Origin: Bacteroidota bacterium
GTDB lineage: Bacteria; Bacteroidota; Bacteroidia; Palsa-948
Reading direction: 5' to 3'
Assembly: GCA_004297845.1 (NCBI GenBank)
Contig: SCSP01000289.1
Span: 1 to 39,853 of the forward strand
Length of the DNA stretch: 39,853 nt
Shown here: positions 34,176-39,853 of the stretch, piece by piece
Numbering within the stretch: the first letter of the stretch is position 1
Layout of the letters: every line of letters starts with the position of its first letter
Notes under the pieces: model-generated
Told to the model about the DNA's origin: nothing
What the model saw: the letters and a program-made list of their open reading frames with translations, nothing else
Database searches by the model: none
Translations under genes and position numbers: made by a program

Positions 34176-37100
34176 ATGAAAAAAATTGTTTTTGTCTCCC
34201 CGGTTTCACTTCGTTCATCCGGATTTCGCCCGTTATTATTGATTTTATTGTGCTCAAGCTGTTTACTGTTTGCTGTTTGCTGTTTTTCCCAGGAAACCTT
34301 TCAAGCCAACGGAGCACCGGATAAGCGGCATATTTTTTACGCGTTCACGAATGTAAAGCTGTTTATAGATTACCAAACGGTTGTGGAGAAGGCAACTTTG
34401 CTTATTAAAGACGGAATAATTGTTGACGCAGGCGATAAAGTGGTGATACCCAAAGGAACTGTTGTTTATGACCTGAAAGGCAAAAATATTTATCCTTCCC
34501 TGGTTGATATTTACACCACCTATGGAATGCCGGAAGTGAAGAAAGCAGAGATTTCCCGAGGACCGCAGATGGAAAGCAACACGAAAGGCGCGTACGGATG
34601 GAATCAGGCTATAAAACCGGAAACAGAAGCAGTAAAACTTTTTTCAGGAGACAAAAAATGGGCCGAAGAAATGCGAAAACTTGGTTTTGGCGCTGTTATG
34701 TCTTTCAAAAAAGATGGTATAGCCCGTGGTTCAGCCGTCTTTGTATCGCTTGCTGATAAAAATGAGAATCAGACTGTATTAAAGGACAAGGCGGCTGCCA
34801 TGTATTCATTTGACAAGGGAACCAGCACCCAGAATTATCCGAGTTCGTTGATGGGCAGCATAGCGTTATTAAGACAAACATACTTTGATGCACAATGGTA
34901 CAAACAAGCTGCAAGAGATAAGGAGTTTAATATATCGTTGGACGCATGGAGCCAGCTACAATCCTTACCTCAGATATTTGAAGCAGGCGACAAGCTTTCC
35001 GCCCTGCGTGCCGATAAAGTAGGAGATGAATTTAAAATGCAGTACATAATTAAAGGAAATGGTGATGAATATCAGCGTATGGAAGAGATCAAGGCGACCA
35101 ACGCGCGATTTATTCTTCCTCTTGCTTTTCCTGCGCCTTTTGATGTAGAGGATCCTTACGATGCCAATATGATCTCTCTTTCGGAAATGAAGAATTGGGA
35201 AATGGCTCCGATGAACCCTTCTGCATTTGAGAAAAAATTTATCCCCTTTGCACTTACCACCGGTGGGCTGAAGGAGAAAAAAGATTTCTGGAAAAATATC
35301 CGCAAAGCGATAGAATATGGAATGTCGGAAAAGCAAACGCTTCGTGCTCTTACGTCAACACCTGCAGAAATGATCAGTATGCAGGACAAAATTGGCGCCT
35401 TGAAAAAAGGAATGATCGCAAATTTTATCATTACTTCCGGAAATTTGTTTGATGAAAAAACAAGCATTTTTGAAAATTGGATTCAGGGAGATCAATATGT
35501 TTTAAAGGATATGAATGTGGTGGATCTTCGGGGAAAATACAACCTGACACTGGATTCGAAAACCCTTTCCCTGAAGATATCCGGAGAAGCAGATAAACCA
35601 AAAACGGATATCCATATAAATGATTCTGCAAAAGTTTCCGCAGAACTTTCTCTTTCCGGGAAATTGGTTTCATTGATTTTCACGTTGAAAGGCGATAGTG
35701 GTGTTACACGTTTGAGCGGAAGTGTTGGTCCAGGCCCTGAAGGGGGAAATACATGGATGATGAAAGGAAAGGGACAAATGTCAGGCGGACGTTGGATTTC
35801 CTGGACCGCCCTATGGCAGTCGGCACTTGAACTTGAGTTGGAAAAAAAGGATTCTACTAAAAAGGATACACTACTCCCCTCCTCCCGTGGAGAAGGGAAG
35901 GGGATGAGGCGATACCCAACTCTGGACGATGTGATCTACCCTTTCTCTGCCTACGGTCAGAAAAAACAGGATTCTACTTTTCTGGAAAGATACTGGAACC
36001 GATGGGGTGCCATCATTATCAAAAATGTGACTGTTTGGACGAATGAACCGGAAGGCATTCTGAAAAATAAGGACGTGATGATTACCGAAGGAAAAATTGT
36101 TCGTATTGGAGATAATCTCTCAACACCCGGTACGGTAAAGGCAAAAATAATTGACGGCACGGGCAAGCATCTCACCGCAGGCATCATTGATGAACATTCG
36201 CACATCGCGATCAGCGCAGGAGTAAATGAAGGCTCGCAGGCATCCAGTGCGGAAGTCAGCATTGGAGATGTGATAGACTGCGAAGACATTGACATTTACC
36301 GCAACCTGGCCGGAGGGGTGGTGGCGAGCCAGTTGTTGCATGGTTCAGCCAATCCGATAGGCGGGCAATCCGGAATTGTGAAACTGCGATGGGGAAAGTC
36401 TCCGGAAGAAATGAAAATAAAAGGTGCGGATAGTTTTATAAAATTTGCGCTGGGAGAAAATGTGAAACAAAGCAACTGGGGAGAAAATAATACCGTTCGT
36501 TTCCCTCAAACAAGAATGGGAGTGGAGCAGGTGTATTATGATATGTTCACCCGCGCGCGGGAATATGATCTGAAATGGCAGGCGTACGCTGCGGCCACTC
36601 ATAAATTCAAAACATTCATTGCTCCTCCGCGCATAGATTTGGAAATGGATGCGTTGGTGCAGATATTGGACAAAAAACGTTTCATCACTTGTCATTCCTA
36701 TGTGCAAAGCGAAATAAATATGCTCATGCACGCGGGCGATTCCATGGGATTTAAAGTGAACACCTTTACACATATACTTGAGGGCTACAAAATAGCCGAC
36801 AAAATGAAAGTACATGGCGCGGGAGCGTCCTCTTTCTCCGATTGGTGGGCGTACAAAATGGAGGTGAAAGAAGCTATTCCGTATAACGGAGCCATCCTGC
36901 ATAAAATGGGTTTGGTAACCGCGTTTAATTCTGACGATGCTGAAATGGCAAGAAGATTGAACCAGGAAGCGGCAAAAGCAGTGAAGTACGGAGGACTTTC
37001 GGAAGAAGATGCCTGGAAATTTGTTACGATCAACCCCGCGAAACTTTTGCACCTGGATAATACGATGGGCAGCATCCGGGTGGGAAAGAGTGCGGACCTG

Positions 37101-37325
37101 GTTTTATGGACAGACCATCCACTTTCTATTTACGCAAAAGCCGATAAAACAATTATTGACGGACAAATTTATTTTGATGCCGAAACCGACAAAAAACTCC
37201 GCGAAGAAATTCAAAGAGAGCGGGACCGTCTCATCAATTTGATGATACAGGCGAAGAAAGGCGGTACGCCCACCCAAAAGCCGGAGAAAAAGGAAAAGAA
37301 AAAATATTCATGTCATGGAGAATGA
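34176..37325 (+). CDS. Large secreted tandem amidohydrolase-family protein
   Basis: 1049 aa; signal peptide; two amidohydrolase-like modules, C-terminal one with AGIIDEHSHIAI and SADLVLWTDHPLSIYAKADKTIIDGQIYFD. Confidence 0.85.
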   Translation: MKKIVFVSPVSLRSSGFRPLLLILLCSSCLLFAVCCFSQETFQANGAPDKRHIFYAFTNVKLFIDYQTVVEKATLLIKDGIIVDAGDKVVIPKGTVVYDLKGKNIYPSLVDIYTTYGMPEVKKAEISRGPQMESNTKGAYGWNQAIKPETEAVKLFSGDKKWAEEMRKLGFGAVMSFKKDGIARGSAVFVSLADKNENQTVLKDKAAAMYSFDKGTSTQNYPSSLMGSIALLRQTYFDAQWYKQAARDKEFNISLDAWSQLQSLPQIFEAGDKLSALRADKVGDEFKMQYIIKGNGDEYQRMEEIKATNARFILPLAFPAPFDVEDPYDANMISLSEMKNWEMAPMNPSAFEKKFIPFALTTGGLKEKKDFWKNIRKAIEYGMSEKQTLRALTSTPAEMISMQDKIGALKKGMIANFIITSGNLFDEKTSIFENWIQGDQYVLKDMNVVDLRGKYNLTLDSKTLSLKISGEADKPKTDIHINDSAKVSAELSLSGKLVSLIFTLKGDSGVTRLSGSVGPGPEGGNTWMMKGKGQMSGGRWISWTALWQSALELELEKKDSTKKDTLLPSSRGEGKGMRRYPTLDDVIYPFSAYGQKKQDSTFLERYWNRWGAIIIKNVTVWTNEPEGILKNKDVMITEGKIVRIGDNLSTPGTVKAKIIDGTGKHLTAGIIDEHSHIAISAGVNEGSQASSAEVSIGDVIDCEDIDIYRNLAGGVVASQLLHGSANPIGGQSGIVKLRWGKSPEEMKIKGADSFIKFALGENVKQSNWGENNTVRFPQTRMGVEQVYYDMFTRAREYDLKWQAYAAATHKFKTFIAPPRIDLEMDALVQILDKKRFITCHSYVQSEINMLMHAGDSMGFKVNTFTHILEGYKIADKMKVHGAGASSFSDWWAYKMEVKEAIPYNGAILHKMGLVTAFNSDDAEMARRLNQEAAKAVKYGGLSEEDAWKFVTINPAKLLHLDNTMGSIRVGKSADLVLWTDHPLSIYAKADKTIIDGQIYFDAETDKKLREEIQRERDRLINLMIQAKKGGTPTQKPEKKEKKKYSCHGE

Positions 37326-37478
37326 CATACCCTTGGCGAGGATCTGTCCCGTCTTTCGGTGAACAAATTCACAACGACCTAAAACTTAAAGACAGTTTTT
37401 ATTTTCTGCGGGTTTCCGTTCCTCCCCGCAGGAGACTCGGAGTTCAGAGGGAGTGTAGCTCGTAGGAGAGGGGGTACC

Positions 37479-39628
37479 TTAATGCACTAAAGACACATGC
37501 CCAATGCGTTTGTAGGGCGTGTTGTCCTTGCTGGCTTTTTCAAATTCGCATTTCCACACATATACATCCTGCTGGCAGCGGTCGCCTTTAAAGGTGCCGT
37601 TCCAGCCGTGGTTAACATCGATAGTCTCGAAGATGAGGTTGCCCCAGCGGTCAAAGATCCACATGCGAAAGTTCTGTATGCCAATGGCCACAGGCATGAA
37701 CATTTCATTCTTTCCATCGTGGTTGGGCGTAAAGGCATTGGGTATCCAGAAAATCGCATCCATGTCAGCGTCTATCAGCAGTTCAAACTGGTCGCGGCAG
37801 CCGTATTGGTTCTCCACAATCTGCGTAACGGTGTAATTGCCCGATGCACCGTAGGCATGCGTGCCTCCGCAGTTGCTGGAGCTGTCTCCATCGCCATACC
37901 ATATCCAGCAGTTGGTGGCTCCCTGGCTCATATCGGTAAAGGTCACCAGCGTGTCGAACATCGTAAGCGTGGTGGGTGTTGCGCTGAGGCCCGCTTTAGG
38001 AGCGGGATACACGGTTACCATGCCGGTAACGGTAAAACTCACGGTGCCTACGCAGGGATTGTTGGTAACAATAATCACCGATACATCATAGGTTCCGGCC
38101 TGCGTGTAAACGTGGTTGGGATTGGTTTGGGTGGAGGTTCCTCCATCGCCAAAGTTCCAGATAACCATCGTTACGGAAGTATCCGCAAAAGAGCTGTCGG
38201 AAAACTGAACGGTCACGGGGTTGCATCCGGTTACCGGAGGCGCGTTAAAGCTGAACACAGGCTCGGGAAGTACGGTAACAACGGCTGTGAAAGAATCCAC
38301 ACAGCCATTTTCCGAAACGGTGAGTGTTACTGAATAATTACCGGGCGCGTTAAAAGTTACACCCGAAACATTTTGCTGGGAAGAAGAAGCAGGCGCAGCG
38401 TTGGGGCCAAACGTCCACTGAAAGGCACCGGTTCCCTGAAAGGTTCCGGCAGCAGTAAAGTTAAAGCTGTTGTTCTGCAGACATTGCGCCGGGCCGGGAA
38501 CGAAACCGGGGTTCAGCAGGGGGGCTGCACCACAAAAGTAGTATAGCCTGTATCCGCGCAGGGAGTGCCGTGATTCACAATGAGGGAGACCGTGTAAGTG
38601 CCTGGCTGCGCGTAGGTCCAACTCGGGGTCATAACATTGGAAGTATCGTTAGAGATCGCAGTGTCACCGAAATTCCAGGCCCAGGTGGTTCCGTTCACAG
38701 AGTTGTTCTGGAAGTTAACGGTCATGCCGTTGCAGAAAAGCGTTTGGGAAGGAATGGACGATACAGGCACAGGAGGACAATTCACCACGTTGAACTGAAA
38801 ATCGCGGGTGTTGGCGCTGATGAGCTGGTTGTTGCGGTATTCTTTTACGCGCACGCCAACTACCCACTGGCCTATCATGTTGGGCGTGCCGGTTAAAAGT
38901 CCGGTTGCACTGTTCATCGCCATGGCAGGAGATGAGCTCATTGGATAGGTTGCGTTGTAGGGCGGTAGAAAAGGAACAAGCTGATACCCGGGCGCTGCGG
39001 GGGGCTGAGGCATGGGGGCGCTGCTGGTTGCGCCCGTGAGCGGGTCAGCGAATTCGTAAACGAGCAGGTCGCCATCAGGGTCGGTGGCAGAGTGGTCGAA
39101 GTTCAAGGGTTGGTTGGCGCAAAGATAAATGGGAGGAAAGTTATTGAAACGGGGACTGCTGTTTCCGGAAACAAGTGATTGGTCAGGGATGTGGCAGGTA
39201 TAGGTAGCGCCAACATCACCGGGCTGCACCAGGTTTAGGATGGTGTGGTTGCGGCAGCAGCGCTGGTACGTGATGTCGTAGCCGCCAGGAATGGGAGGCA
39301 GATTGACAACAGTATCGTAAATGGCTTCTTCCACGCAAATGTTGGTGGGAGGTAGCAGGCAGGGGTTCAGGGAATAGGTAACAGGCGTGGAACCGGGAAA
39401 AGCTACCATGAGGTTATACACCAGCGTCCCGTTGGAATTAAATACTCCAATGGATGCCGGATTGTCGTAGGCCGCAAGGCCGTTGATGCAATCCCCGTAA
39501 AGCTTTAAGGTGATCTTGTAATTATTGTTTCCCAGATGGTCGTAAAAAATTTCTCCCCCAACGATATGGGTGGAGAAGGCTTTTAATGAGAACAGAAAAA
39601 GAACAAACGCGATACTGAATCTTTTCAT
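37479..39628 (-). pseudogene. PKD-domain surface protein with type-B T9SS C-terminal domain, split by a frameshift into 37479..38621 and 38513..39628
   Basis: N-terminal ORF (371 aa) ends ...FVVQPPC* at a C6 run; the -1 frame continues LLNPGFVPGPAQCLQNNSFNF... to a gliding-motility C-terminus (IFWIPNAFTPNHDGKNEMF...DRWGNLIFE...QQDVYVWKC). May be functional if the indel is an artefact or is recoded. Confidence 0.8.
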
Positions 39629-39745
39629 TTGGTGTTCAGTCCCGGGTGTTGGGGACTGTATCTATCATAGGGTGTTATGACGCTTTAAAATTTCGCTGCG
39701 AAAGTAGTAAAATATATTCGGTAAAAATACAGGCATTTAGAAGAA

Positions 39746-39853
39746 TCAGGCATCCAATTCCCCGGCAATCACATTCATGGCGCTCATGGTGAGGATCGCA
39801 TCGGAGAGGAGGCTGCCTTTGATGATCTCGGGATAGGCCTGGTAATAGATAAA
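39746..39853 (-). CDS. C-terminal fragment, possibly NADH-quinone oxidoreductase subunit D
   Basis: Reads FIYYQAYPEIIKGSLLSDAILTMSAMNVIAGELDA*; resembles the NuoD C-terminus (..KG.L..DA....S..V..GE.D.). Confidence 0.45.
   Translation of the reverse strand, partial: FIYYQAYPEIIKGSLLSDAILTMSAMNVIAGELDA

Noticed and set aside
36345-37052. 235-aa minus-strand ORF, plus 30903..31601 (+), 1365..1793 (-), 14315..14845 (-)
   Set aside because: All are shadow ORFs antisense to strongly supported genes (amidohydrolase, TolB-like, argB, kdsB).
37497-38333. 278-aa plus-strand ORF
   Set aside because: It is antisense to the PKD/type-B CTD protein, whose minus frame has clear domain motifs; the plus translation has no recognisable fold.
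39637-39658. CAGTCCC...GGGACTG hairpin upstream of the frameshifted surface protein as a riboswitch
   Set aside because: Only a 7-bp stem with a short loop; no recognisable aptamer motif.

Overview
This ~39.9 kb window looks like a Bacteroidota chromosome segment. Evidence: SOTCase-type ArgF', type-B T9SS / gliding-motility C-terminal domains, SprB and PKD repeats, TAnnTTTG -7 promoter elements, DUF5723 and DUF4296 proteins, and HU-CCDC81/SPOR. Most of it is housekeeping: an arginine cluster (argD end, argF', argB, argH), one CAU tRNA with a clear terminator, kdsB, ftsE, an M23 peptidase, lysC, an M20 peptidase, a TolB-like protein, a large tandem amidohydrolase, an SDR, a TPR + beta-barrel pair, and two large surface PKD/SprB-type proteins. 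No CRISPR array, rRNA, transposase or phage module was seen. The strongest unexplained signal is a set of short palindromic or low-complexity repeat 'words'. They occur between genes and also in frame inside many conserved CDSs (argF', argB, argH, kdsB, lysC, M20, M23, amidohydrolase), and they appear to make up parts of several signal peptides. This resembles the Rickettsia palindromic element phenomenon. Other points of note: a C6 homopolymer frameshift splitting a T9SS surface protein; a SiaC (DUF1987)-lipoprotein-TerB/ABCG operon with a long intra-operon hairpin; an N-terminal module shared by both surface proteins; a LysM inserted inside a DUF1571 domain; an amidohydrolase with a degenerate N-terminal half; a half-size TauE/SafE protein; and a glycosyltransferase whose conserved N-terminus has no canonical start codon. 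All family assignments come from motif recognition by eye; no database search was run.
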